This document shows, piece by piece, positions 49,257 through 59,738 of a stretch of DNA of 64,000 nucleotides; positions within the stretch are counted from its first letter, which is position 1; the number at the start of each line of letters is the position of its first letter. Location: NCBI GenBank assembly GCA_022393335.1, contig JAJEKB010020380.1, positions 105,296-169,295 on the forward strand, in the 5' to 3' direction. The DNA comes from Macrotrachela quadricornifera. Lineage: Eukaryota; Rotifera; Eurotatoria; Philodinida; Philodinidae. The notes beneath the pieces were generated by a model. The model saw only the letters and a list, made by a program, of their open reading frames with translations. It searched no databases and was not told the origin of the DNA. The position numbers and the translations under genes are program-made.

Positions 49257-50921
49257 TTAATTAAGTAATGGTATGAGTTCTTGAAAACCACTTTCTTGTA
49301 AACAATGTTTAAGTCGATTTTTTGTAGCTAATGAAGCTTCTTGTTCACGCCATATTCGAAGCAATTCATACATCTATAAAACAAAATAATTTCAATTTTT
49401 ATTTTATTTTAAAGAATAAAATAATATTTACTGTTGCAGCTGAATCATTTTTATTTTTTACTTTATATGCTTCAATATCATATTCAAGAAAACCAAGTGT
49501 AAGTGCTAATTTTGACCAATTTTTACGTGAAGCTTGATTTGCTATTTGTTTCAATTGATCATCATTAATAAGATCATGAGTACCAAATTCATTTGTATGA
49601 CGTATATTTGTTGATGATGCCGGAAGTGATGGTAATGTATTTACTTCATCAAGTAATTGTGGTGGAATAATATCAAAATTTAAAAGTTCATCTAATTCAT
49701 TTGATGGTATACATCGTTGAACACCCGTAATAAATTGTTGTTTATTTAATTGACCTAAAAAAAAAAAGAATTTTATTTTGTTGTTTTTTTAAATATTATC
49801 AATATACCATTTTCATTTGATCCTAATTGTTGCATAAATTGATGAGATAATGCTTTAAGTTCATCCTTAATATTTAACAAAATATAAAACTTTTTTTTTT
49901 TCTATATTAATTATATATTGATATACATACATCATTGGCTTCTCGATAAACATGTTTTAAAAGTTTACTTATCATGACAGCATTAATTGGTTCACCATTA
50001 TTAAGATATACAAATATACCTTCTAGTTTAGCTTGAGTACTTGCTGATTCAAACCATTGCATTACAGTTATAAAATAACCAAATGGAATAACCTTTTGAT
50101 CTGATTTAGATCGAGGAAAATGTTTGAGAAGCTATTTAAAACAAAAAAAAATATGAATTAAGCAGAAATAAAAATATGGAATGAAGAAGTAAAACAAGGT
50201 AAAGTATAGCAATACGGGATCTTGAAATTGTCAATATTAGTAAAAAAAAATGATGTCTAATGTTCTACAGAATAGAGTTGGGGAGCTTCTATTTAAAAAT
50301 AATTTCTTTTTCCTTGTTTTTTTTTTCTTTTAATTATTTTTCTACACTTTTCAAGTAACAATAAATTGGAAGCCAGCAAACAGCCACCAGCTTCGATTCT
50401 GTTCATAAGAGAAGCTGGATATGCTTGCGTCTGCTATGCAATTCAAATTTGATTATTTGAAATCAAAAAAAATTTTTATTCTTTTACTAGTGGTTATTCA
50501 AATTGTTTAAAAGCCGAAAAATTAATGATGAATGTTTAAGAAAGTGGACAATTAGTTATCTTTCAATGTCCTACTGTTTTATTTTTAATAATGAATATCA
50601 ATATTTTAACTTATTGAAAACTGTTGAATTACAAAAAATATTTTTTGTAAATAATTTCATATTCGGCTTTTATTTTTAACATACATTTCTAACAAAAATA
50701 TCATTAGATAATTCATTTGGTAATGCATTATTATCAGGATTTAATCGTGTTTGATCATTTGAACCTGTTAATTGTTTAAAACGATTCCATAAACGTTCAA
50801 CTTCAACAACTGCAAGTCCAGTAGCATCTGCATGAGTAGTTAACCAATCAGCACGATTTGGTGATATATTTGATAGACTATCGGTTTCATTTAAAGGAAG
50901 AGTACCTAAAATATTTCCCAT
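49257..50921 (-). CDS. EF-hand plus Death-domain protein, 5 exons
   Basis: Exons 50921-50685, 50131-49931, 49865-49808, 49754-49432 and 49373-49257 join with agreeing phases (0, 0, 1, 0) through introns of 553, 65, 53 and 58 bp, giving 311 residues. The start MGN would allow N-myristoylation. Residues 1-200 resemble the calcineurin B/tescalcin type of EF-hand protein: a helix with EVERLWNRFKQL, then PFGYFITVMQWFES, a second pair FVYLNNGEPINAVMISKLLK, and a degenerate loop SNENGQLNKQQF. No loop has the full set of Ca2+ ligands, so binding may be lost or restricted. Residues about 226-308 form a Death domain: DLINDDQLKQIANQASRKNW, LALTLGFLEYDIEAY, TMYELLRIWREQ, LKHCLQESGFQELI. It may be a membrane-tethered adaptor in death-fold signalling. 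I know of no vertebrate protein with this pairing. The first intron is notably long. Confidence 0.75.
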
Positions 50922-52008
50922 TTATATTTATTAATTGATAAATTATCAAATATTACCATAAGCATTGCTATATTATAATCAATGCTTAACGTAAGACTCT
51001 ATTTAAATAAAAATTTTATTAATAAAATATTTTTATTAACAAAAAAAAAGGAATTATTTTCTGATGATATTATTTATTAAAATAACAAAAAAAATTTTTA
51101 TTTAAATAATTAAATAGAGGGAAGTACAATCTATATATTTATAGCGAATATATTATTGCATTTAATGCATTTAATATCTATATTTGATTTTATTAGACAG
51201 ACTATATAGTTGAATTGTTTATTATCATTATGAAAAAATGATCGAATCTTAATAATACCAATCAATGATGAATAATCATATAATTATTGATTAAAATTTA
51301 TGATAAAATTTGTTTCAGCTTTGTCTGAGATTGGGTTCGTTTTTTCGATATAGATACATTCGTAATAGTAGTTATCGCTTGCTATTTAACATATTCTATG
51401 AAATTTTCATATTAGTATCGATATTTAAAATAGATAAATCGCTCAAGTTTTATTGTTATTAGAACGTATTTATTAATAAAAAAACTTCAGATAAAAAAAA
51501 AAGATCGTGAAATTTATAAAATATTTTATTTTTCTCAGAAAGAAATCCAAACGCTAGTCTTATCAGTGGAATTTTTTATCAAGTGTACAACCTCAAGATC
51601 ATTATAATCAAGTGAACATTTTCATTTATTGAATATGTTAAATCGATATTAACTTCAACATAATTCGATACTTTACTGATACTATGAACATAGTGGAAAC
51701 AAGGATTTTGAATTGGAAAAATATTTCTAGACTGATTTTACTGTACTTTTTTTCTCTACAAAAGCTGTACTTCTAGAGGCCATTCTTACTTGTTCATAAG
51801 ATCTCTTTACGCGTTTAATATTTCGTAAAAATTAAATATCTACTAACGCCATCTGTTTTTTCTTTATTTCTCGACTTCATTCAAACATATGTATATATTC
51901 GAAGAATAGTATATAACAGAAACAGAAACATTTTATAACAATAGGCAGTTAGTTCAATCCATAATCTTTATTAACATCTTTCGATATTTTTAATATTAAA
52001 ACAAAACA
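50922..52008. other. Divergent intergenic region
   Basis: The EF-hand/Death gene and the SWIM-RING gene are transcribed away from each other from this 1.1-kb spacer, which therefore holds both promoters. No specific motif is assigned. Confidence 0.5.
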
Positions 52009-52997
52009 ATGAATATTCATAAACGATCAACAACTAAACGTAAAAATTCTCGACATATTACATTATCTATTGAAAATGAATTAAATTCAACAGATGAATC
52101 AATTCCATCATCATCTAAACGTCAAAAAAAAGTAACTGAAAAACGTCTTCGTCGTTATCGTTCATCAATGCCTATTGGTATTTATGATCGTATTGAACGT
52201 GCTTTAAATCAACGACTTTATTTACTTGCTATAGCAAAATCATCGAATGAATTAATTTATCGAGAATATAAAGTTCTTGGACAAACAGCTAATGTTTATA
52301 CAGTTGTTATTACTCATATACCATCGTGTACATGTAAGTTATAAATAAAATTTATCTTTTATATTTTATTTTTCTTTTAAAAAAAGGTCCTGATTATGAA
52401 AAAGGACATTTATGTAAACATATTATATTTGTTTTACATCGTGTACTTAAAGTTGATCGTAATTCACCGTTAATTTATCAACAAGCATTAATAACAAGTG
52501 AATTAAATGAAATATTTTATAAAGCTGATGCACAAAATAATGATTTATCTATTCTTGCTGAACAACCGGTTAAAAAAAATATTTATTTATTTTGTTTATT
52601 TATTATTCTTTTTATTTTCTTGTAGATTTTAGAAGCTTATCGTGCTAAAACAGGTGATCCAAATGTTATTTTAAATTCAAAAATTATTGAACAAAAACCA
52701 ATTACAAATGATGATGAATGTCCTATATGTTTTGAAACAATGTTCAATGAAAAAACTAATATATTATTTTGTTCAACATCATGTGGAAATAATATGCATA
52801 AAAATTGTTTTGAAAAATGGCGTCAAGCAAAATTATCTATAAATGAATCAGTTACTTGTCCATTTTGTCGAATTGAATGGAAATCTATCATAGAAAAAAA
52901 TATTAATTCAACCGGTTATCTTAATCTAGCTGCTTATTCAACAACAAATGATTATGATGATATAATTGATGATTGGTTATCTTATAATTATTGGTGA
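52009..52997 (+). CDS. SWIM and RING-finger E3 ubiquitin ligase-like protein, 3 exons
   Basis: Exons 52009-52333, 52387-52568 and 52626-52997 (introns 53 and 57 bp, phases 1 and 0) give 292 residues. The N-terminal 55 residues are basic and Ser-rich and may act as a nuclear signal. A SWIM zinc finger follows: C107 and C109 (SCTC) with C118 and H120 (HLCKH); the phase-1 intron splits codon 109, and splicing is needed to complete the motif. A RING finger of residues 201-250 has CPIC, then C218/C222, H227, C230 and CPFC. SWIM followed by RING with DYEKGHLCKHIIFVLHRVLKV matches ZSWIM2 (MEX)-type E3 ligases, which promote ubiquitination in death-receptor signalling. It is much shorter than ZSWIM2 (633 residues in human), having no second zinc finger. 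The C-terminus is acidic and Tyr-rich. Confidence 0.83.
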
Positions 52998-54156
52998 TTA
53001 ATATTATTTTTTTTTTTTGTTAATAGATTTTATATATATATTTATTTTCATTTAACTATATGTAAACATGATGTCCTTTATTTTATGATGAAAAATTCTG
53101 ATTTCCTTTTGTAATTATTTATTGATTATTAAAGATGTAGAAAAATAAAATAATTAATTATTGAAATAAATTTTCTTATTTATATATGTATTTAATGTCA
53201 CTTTCAAATGTTGTATTGTCGGCTCATCAAAAGCAAGATTAAAACTGTATTTGATATATAGGATGATCCAAAAGTTTTCGAAACATCTTTGTTTTTATTA
53301 AGTCGGTATTATTTTCAAAAATCTTATTTGTCACATATCTTTTGAAATCGAAAATATTTTATAACATGTAGCTTCTTGGTTACGGCTATTTCTTAAAGAG
53401 TTCCAATCAAAATGACTACTTAATTGAGGATGAAGATAAAGTTGCATCGACGAGCAATAATAGCTAGGAAAGAAGGTTTCCAGATGTGTGAAAATAGGTA
53501 GATGATAGTAAAGAAAAGTGAGGATATGGTGGGGAGTGAATGAGTAAGAAATAGGGGAGTATCAATTTAACAATATTTGAATGAGAATGAAAATATATGA
53601 TACTGAATATGTGTACAAGATTATTATTAAGGACAATTAACCAGCTATTTTCACGCATCCTGAGTCCTTCTTTTTTAGTCCCTGTTGCTTGTATATCTGT
53701 TATTTTCTGTTATTCAAGCGCCATTGCATATGTTATTAATCAAAAAGACGTTGAATTAAAAGAATAAATATTATTCATAGAAAAAGTTTGATTTTCACGA
53801 AAGCGTTCTAGAAAATCCACGAGATATTTCTAGAAATCTTATGAACAGATTCTGAAAATCTCCAAAAGATCTTAAACATATCTCTATCGAATTCCTCATG
53901 GTTTTTAACCTAGTTGACGTTATTTTTATTATATTCTAATTGAAAATGAAAAAGTTAATAAAAAATGACTTGCTCGATTTTTTCTCGGTTCCAGTAAAAG
54001 TCAATTTTCTCAGCAAGAGAAAGGAAATTTTAAGAAGGCTCTCTATACTTTTGAAGCTCAAGTTATGGTCGTTCTACCAACATATGAATCAAAGGTATAG
54101 CTTTTCATCTGAAAAACTAGATAGATTTGCAAAGTGGGTCACTAAGTCCTAGCAAC
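52998..54156. other. Intergenic, no gene seen
   Basis: AT-rich spacer. A sequence at about 53261-53290 (GGATGATCCAAAAGTTTTCG) looks like a mariner-type terminal repeat, but no partner repeat or transposase was found. Open frames are short and lack motifs. Confidence 0.45.
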
Positions 54157-54168
54157 CGTCGGCTTAGA

Positions 54169-54547
54169 AGAAGAAGAAGGAAGAAGAAGAATACCCCGCC
54201 TTTCGGCTACCTTTCAGTATAGGGTGATGTCCAAGGACATTTTCATAGGCCCGATATTTTTCCTACAACTATTGCTAGTTGCAGCTCTGGACAGAAGGCC
54301 GGCCTGACGCAGAGTTCTTCTCGCTCAATTACTTGAGCTCCCCATACACACTGACTAACCACATACCAGCTACAGGAGCTATATGGTATGTCAACAATGT
54401 AATCAGCATGCTATCGGACGGGTGATCCGAAACAAACAGCCGTTAGTGACTTGTCCAGGGTCATTCCATGACTAGTAGTACTGAGGTTCGAACACAGTAC
54501 CTTATGGGTACGTGTCGAACAACGTAACCACTCAGCCATGGCGGCTT
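54169..54547 (-). mobile_element. tRNA-derived SINE with 12-bp target duplication
   Basis: On the minus strand the element starts with a tRNA-like head: box A TGGCTGAGTGGTTA (54538-54525) and box B GTTCGAACC (about 54493-54485), followed by a body of about 300 bp that is richer in GC than the surroundings and a 3' tail of (TTC)n at 54169-54192. The 12-bp word CGTCGGCTTAGA flanks it at 54157-54168 and 54548-54559, exactly. The head resembles a class II (Ser/Leu-type) tRNA in its GGCTGAGTGG. It has no coding capacity and would need LINE machinery to move. Perfect duplications suggest recent insertion. Confidence 0.85.
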
Positions 54548-54559
54548 CGTCGGCTTAGA

Positions 54560-55064
54560 CGTCCTTTGGCGGACAGAAGTTTACATCTAAAATGAATTAA
54601 TAAACCACTTTCCAGATCAGTTTTCAATGCTGATTCAGAAAATTTTACATGCCATTCTCAAGGTCATGATACAACTTCAGAGACATCATTTCTCCGATAT
54701 ATGTTGATTTTTGAGGTTTTTAAAATCTTCACAGTATTTTGAGTTTTTCTCCATGAAGAAAAAGGTTTCGAACCTTTTGACGTTGATATCTTTATCAACG
54801 TCAAAAGAAAAACCAAAATATGTAAAAAAACGTCAAAAATAGACTTACTGGAGTTTTGCATTAGCTGTACCTTACCAAAAAAAATATCGTTTTTGCATAG
54901 TCGAAAGTCGACTGCTTAAAATTTACTTCATTTTGAAAACACAATTTCCAATGATGAAATAAGCAGTGTTCTGTAAATTGTAGAGGTATATACACTGCAT
55001 CTTGTGGGATATTTTGTTTTTTGATACAATGGATTAAATAGTTTGAACATTTTCTCTGCGTTAT
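54560..55064. other. Spacer between SINE and MITE, no gene seen
   Basis: Two chance frames on the minus strand cover this segment but show no motifs. GACGTTGATA and TATCAACGTC near 54780-54805 form a short hairpin. Confidence 0.45.
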
Positions 55065-55397
55065 CAGAGCTGCCACCGGGTCGACCTGCCAGGCGATGCT
55101 AAGTTTTGAAATTCGAATCCGACTTGATCTGTACATATTATCTTGGAGTAGACTAATAGACCAGATCAGACCATATTATAGGTCGAATTCAACCCTTTCC
55201 TGTGTGAGAAAAACCTATGATAATATGTCTATTTTACATTAATTTGCTGCGGCATACAAGGATATGTCACACAGAAAAGGGTTGAATCCGGCCAATAATA
55301 TTGGTCTGATCTAGTCTATTAGTCTACTCCAAGATAATATGAACAGATCAGGCCAGATTAAAATTTCGAAATGTAGCATCGCCTGGCGGCAGTTCTG
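55065..55397. mobile_element. hAT-like palindromic MITE, 333 bp
   Basis: The two halves are inverted copies: ATATTATCTTGGAGTAGACT on the left reappears as AGTCTACTCCAAGATAATAT on the right, and both outer parts hold AGGCGATGC/GCATCGCCT. Termini are CAGAGCTGCC and GGCAGTTCTG, the CAGRNNTG start typical of hAT elements. Flanking octamers TGCGTTAT and TGCCTTGC agree at 5 of 8 positions, consistent with an old 8-bp target duplication. The left arm carries about 13 extra bases (around ACCGGGTCGACC). Confidence 0.7.
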
Positions 55398-55712
55398 TGC
55401 CTTGCTCGTTAGTTAAGTTTTACACAAAAACAATTCTTATCAAAATCTTTCTATTATGGCATTTGATGAAGAATGATCAAATAGTACAGAAATGTAGAGC
55501 TTTGTTTTTACTCGCAGTCTATCAATAAGAAAATTTCTTTAAGTATTCTATAATAAATGAATATAGTCCCGTAAAGACTTTTGGTATACCCTAAGTGTCA
55601 TTTGTTCTAGCTATTAAACAAGATCATAAATTTACAATAAATATGTTAGACTTCGGTAATCAAATGGTTAAAATGTGACGGGATAGATTCAATCTGAAAA
55701 TAATTATTACAG

Positions 55713-56500
55713 CAAAAGTCTGCTGCGACCCATATTATGTTAGCTTCGATCGCCAATATTTGACCTGGCATCCATAACAGCATGCTGTTCTATTTAAAAA
55801 TGAATCTTTGAATTTCGAAATACATGCGGGGCACCGAAAGATACCAAAAAATTCAACAAATAGTCCGACTGTTGGCAACACTATCGCCATAAAACTAAAG
55901 TCACAGAAGATTCAATATAATGGATCTAACAACAGTTTCTTAGTAAATAGAAATCTTCGTGAATTTAAGGATGATAGAGAATTTCTTGAAGAGATACAGA
56001 CATTTGTTATCTTAGAAATCAGCTATAAATTTAATATTTACACAAGCTGTGGAGCTCGCATAACTATTTATAACTCAATTCGATACAATGTGAATATTAT
56101 GCTGACTTTACCTCGTGAAGATGCTCAGACTGCCGAACCTAGTTTGTTTGGTAATCTTAGTGATGAATATGGTCAAATTATTGCATCAGTCGGTATCTAC
56201 TCTGAGACTTATTTTGCTAAGCCTTTTGAATTTGGTAAGCCATGAGAGTTTCCCAAACTTTCAACATTTTGTTGTTAGTCTATAGAAGGTGATGATCGTC
56301 TTGAAAAAGATGAAAAATCAAAAAACAACATTGAAACATGACTTCGAGATAAAGGGATCATAAATCAACCGACTATGGACAATTTACCATTCGATTATTT
56401 GAATACTCCAGTAGGAATTCGTAGCAAGGTAAATCATGAGAACATCGATCATATAAAACATCAAATCACAGTCAGAAATGAACAGAAAGAAGCACAATAA
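55713..56500 (+). pseudogene. Unrecognised two-exon pseudogene
   Basis: One frame reads continuously from 55715 to 56234 except for a TAA at 55775, and a 51-bp intron (56235-56285, GTAAGC to TATAG) joins in phase to a second exon that stops at TGA 56339 and would otherwise run to TAA 56498. The predicted peptide includes DPYYVSFDRQYLTWHP, VLFKNESLNFEIHAGHRKIP, EISYKFNIYTSCGARITIYN, LPREDAQTAEPSLFGNLSDE and NLPFDYLNTPVGIRSKVNHE. I recognise no domain. Coding-like composition and intact splice sites point to a real gene family, and two premature stops to recent loss. Stop-codon readthrough or sequencing error are alternatives. Confidence 0.45.
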
Positions 56501-56892
56501 CTGGTAGCATATAATAAGTTTAGTTTATCCGACGCGATAAAAGATAATAATAGCGGTAAAAATTTATTTAAAATTATAATTCCTATAAAACTTACCTATA
56601 TTTTATAATCCACAAAATTATGTTTTGATTCGCTCAAATTAACTCTGATGTTGATACGATAAAATTTTGCAATATTACATTTTAAATCGTTTATGATTCT
56701 TTGGAATTATTTGAGCAACTATAGCAGAGTTAAAGTCATCTGATGATTCCTTTAGTCGCGATGAAATCTGGATCATGACATGCTCGACTTACCCTCATCC
56801 TCACTCTTTATCATATAATATTTCATCTATAAATTTGTCTCTAAATAAGAGTTAATTTATTTATCCGTGTCACTAATAGGACTACAGCACTA
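56501..56892. other. Short spacer, no gene seen
   Basis: AT-rich sequence between the pseudogene and the next MITE; no motif recognised. Confidence 0.5.
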
Positions 56893-57388
56893 CACTGTAA
56901 AATATAAACGTCGAATAACAATCCCTCGAAAAAGGTTTATGGCCACGACATAAATCCTTTTCAAGTTTATCGACGTAATCTACCCTCTCATAAACCCTTT
57001 TTTTCATAAACCTTGGCAAGGGTATGTTGTATGTTGAAAATTCATATACCCTTGTACTATTTTCTGTGTTTATAAACCATTTTTGAGTATATGAATGCAA
57101 TAAATCCTTTGCCTAGGGGTTTGTTATCTTACGGTTGTGTTTAAAACGTAGAATAATAAACCCTACATTTAAGCGTTTATTACAGTCATACTCTCAAAAA
57201 GGGTTTATGAAAACAGAAAATAGTACAAGGGTATATGAACTTGCAACGTATAATAAACCCTTGCCAAGGTTTATGAAAAGAAAGGGTTTATGAGAGAGTA
57301 GATTGCGTCCATAAACCTAAGAGGGATTTATGACACTGATATAAACCCTTTTCGAAAGTTTATTATCCGATGCTTACTTTATACAGTG
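56893..57388. mobile_element. Mariner/Tc1-like palindromic MITE with TA duplication, 496 bp
   Basis: The left half is repeated in inverted orientation in the right half over about 240 bp per arm: the left block CATATACCCTTGTACTATTT matches right AAATAGTACAAGGGTATATG exactly, and the left CATAAACCTTGGCAAGGGT matches the right ACCCTTGCCAAGGTTTATG. Ends are CACTGTAAAA and TTTATACAGTG, flanked by TA at 56891-56892 and 57389-57390. The interior repeats TAAACCCTT words many times. No transposase. Confidence 0.82.
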
Positions 57389-57496
57389 TAACTTTAGAAA
57401 AAATTCTTTTCAATGACTCTAACTCCGACATCAACACCGACACTGACAGAATCAGAGTCGAAATCGGAATCCAGTAATGAAGTCCGATTGTAGTCA

Positions 57497-58552
57497 CTAT
57501 TCTGTATGCATATAAATTGAATATTTTCCGTTTTCCGGATCACGTTCGATTTTATCAATGGTGAACACGCAATGATTTTGCAATAGAACCTCTTGTTCAT
57601 GTGGGTAGTGTGAAATTGAAGAAATATCGCTTAACCATTTCGACTCATCTTTTAATAAAATGATGAAGAGTGTATTTCCAAATGATTCAGCTATTCGACG
57701 ATCTTTCGATGTGGAAGTAAACGAATTCCAAGCAATTCTGTGACCAACAGCCTGTTTGTATTCTTCGATCAACTCATCGGCTAGGGTCATACCACGATAG
57801 ACTAGCTGGTCTCGTTTATCCTTGTTATTTCTCAAATGCAACCATAACAGAACACAAAATGGACCCAGTGTACTCAGTTTGCTCATGTCTTTATTTCGTA
57901 GTGTAGCATTGAGCAATTTGTAAAGAAAGCACTCAGCTGAGTAGAGGCGGGCAGCACAGGCCAGAATTTCTTCATCACTTGTACAGCTTCTCAGCTGCTC
58001 GCTCATTCTCTCTGCATCAAAATCTTCATTTAATTGTTTTCCTTCTGTCAAAATGCCTATGAAGAGATGACAAAGCAATCTATTTAGCAGTTTCGGAGTA
58101 CCACAAACAGCCTTACCTTGGGCAGCAAGTTCTGCAATAGCTTTATTGTTACGTGCTATCTGTTTATTTGCAATCAACCATTGCCAACGAAAATCATAAT
58201 CAATCTTGTACTGATTGTCGTATGATTTGACTGCTCTCTGTGGACATGCGAATTTTTCTTCTCTCACCAACTCACTTAAATCAACCATTTCCCTCTTCAC
58301 TCTTCTCTGTCTGCGTCTGTCGTCGTTTTTGAATTGAACATTGCGCTGGAAGTCGAGAATGTAATCATTCAGTTGCACTTGATTTTCTTTTCGTTGAAAA
58401 GCCATTTCAATGAAATTATTTTCAAAATCAGAATAACGTTTCCATTCCTGCTTCTCGTTTCCATCCCATGTGTTTGGACTTGACTGCCAGAACCAAACGA
58501 TTTTCTTGTTTTTGTTCGATGTCGATGTAGGGAGTGTTGATGCCGAAGCCAT
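57497..58552 (-). CDS. WWE-domain NAD-arginine ADP-ribosyltransferase, single exon
   Basis: An uninterrupted frame of 351 residues starts at the ATG at 58552; upstream TTG is not needed. Residues about 17-90 form a WWE domain (IVWFWQSSPNTWDG, EWKRYSDFEN, and a basic end), which in other proteins binds poly-ADP-ribose or ubiquitin-related ligands. Residues about 110-345 form an arginine-specific ADP-ribosyltransferase: the NAD-binding Arg is R253 in LVYRGM, the STS motif is in NSFTSTS (277-282), and the catalytic glutamates are E319 and E321 (HEQEVLL, the ExE of Arg-specific enzymes). All key residues are present, so activity is expected. No signal peptide is seen, so the enzyme is probably cytosolic, unlike vertebrate ecto-ARTs. 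Such WWE-ART fusions are numerous in bdelloids. An acceptor-like CTTTGTAG lies 18 nt before the ATG. Mobile elements flank it on both sides. Confidence 0.9.
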   Translation of the reverse strand: MASASTLPTSTSNKNKKIVWFWQSSPNTWDGNEKQEWKRYSDFENNFIEMAFQRKENQVQLNDYILDFQRNVQFKNDDRRRQRRVKREMVDLSELVREEKFACPQRAVKSYDNQYKIDYDFRWQWLIANKQIARNNKAIAELAAQGKAVCGTPKLLNRLLCHLFIGILTEGKQLNEDFDAERMSEQLRSCTSDEEILACAARLYSAECFLYKLLNATLRNKDMSKLSTLGPFCVLLWLHLRNNKDKRDQLVYRGMTLADELIEEYKQAVGHRIAWNSFTSTSKDRRIAESFGNTLFIILLKDESKWLSDISSISHYPHEQEVLLQNHCVFTIDKIERDPENGKYSIYMHTE

Positions 58553-58619
58553 TTCCAAAGAAATAGAATACTACAAAGAGAAGAGACATTTTAAGTAAGG
58601 GTATAGGTAGCGAGAGATT

Positions 58620-59085
58620 AGGGATGTCAGTTTCTCGTTCCGTTCCTAAGCACTTGGAACCCACCCAGGTTCCAGGTTTCCAGGAACCCGGAAACCCACC
58701 TCACAATCCTCTTTTCTGCACTTCTAAGCCGAATGAAATATCTGCAGATCTTCTAGTAGCTTTTTGCAAAATTTTGGTACGGCTCCCTGGGTTCTTGGGA
58801 ACAGGAACTCATACCGACATTTAGTGAAAAGCCACTAGAAGAGTCTGTGAATATTTCATTCGGCTTTAAAACATATAAAAACGGATTGTGAGGTAGACTC
58901 TTGGGTTCTCAGAAATCCGGAACCCGTCCAGATTCAGTTCCCAAGAACGCGGGAATTCATAAGAAGTTTTTGCACAAGAGCTACTACAAAGGTCTGTGAA
59001 TTTCTCATTCGGCCTAGAAATGCATAAATGAGTTGTAAAATGAGTTTTAGGTTCCCAGGAACAAAGGTCTAGCATCTCTACCAGA
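58620..59085. repeat. Cluster of three diverged ~110-bp repeat copies, one inverted
   Basis: A block with AAGCCGAATGAAATATCTGC and CTTCTAGTAGCTTTTTGCA (about 58720-58770) recurs inverted at about 58830-58870 (CCACTAGAAGAG, TATTTCATTCGGCTT) and again in that orientation at about 58973-59020 (GAGCTACTACAAAG, TCTCATTCGGCC). Each copy is bounded by GGTTCC/GGGAACC-type words. It looks like remnants of a small inverted-repeat element. Open frames here are by-products of the repeats. Confidence 0.5.
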
Positions 59086-59738
59086 GATATAGAGGGTCGT
59101 AGCTCGCTTATGGATTTTTCTGTGGATGATTTTTTACAAGTAAACGGATAGAAAAAATGTTGTGAATAAAAGATAAATGAAAAGCATTTTGTGTATGCTT
59201 ATCAAGTTTTCTTTATAAAAAAAGATAAGGAATATTTCTATTTTTTCAGTCAATATTCTGGCATTATTGACAGTGCTCTTACTCAACTTACCTTTATGTT
59301 TGCAGAAGGAAGAGATCAGGAGAAGTACGGTGTGAAATAATTTTCAGAATATGTGTTCTGATTCACTTCTGGGTATTTTTTGTTTTTGCAAAAAAAAGAG
59401 AAAACGAAGAAAGGATTAGACAGAAGAGTCCACATAATAGGGAATTTGATTTTGTGATAAGATCAAAGTTTTAAAAGAAAATCAATATTATCTTCACCTT
59501 CAAAATAGTGGTATTGTGATGTAGTGATACTACAGTGTAGTAGTATAGTGGTGTAGTCCGGCAGACAAAAAAAATCAAAGACGCGTTAAAACTATAATAA
59601 CCTCGATCGTTTTCAAATGCTAATCGTGGTTTTCGACTGCCAGCCAAAATCAACAAAAAGAAAAAACAACGAAAACGAAAAGTGATTTACGCCAACTCAC
59701 AATCAACATGATAACACACTGTTTTGTTTTATCCCTTA
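59086..59738. other. Intergenic, no gene seen
   Basis: AT-rich, with a low-complexity TAGTGATACTACAGTGTAG stretch at about 59520-59556. Nothing else recognised. Confidence 0.45.

Noticed and set aside
53261..53290. Possible mariner terminal repeat (GGATGATCCAAAAGTTTTCG)
   Set aside because: No matching inverted end, TA pair or transposase was found; left as a note only.
53940..54152. 70-codon frame before the SINE
   Set aside because: Lys/Leu-rich chance frame in AT-rich DNA without homology or splice context.
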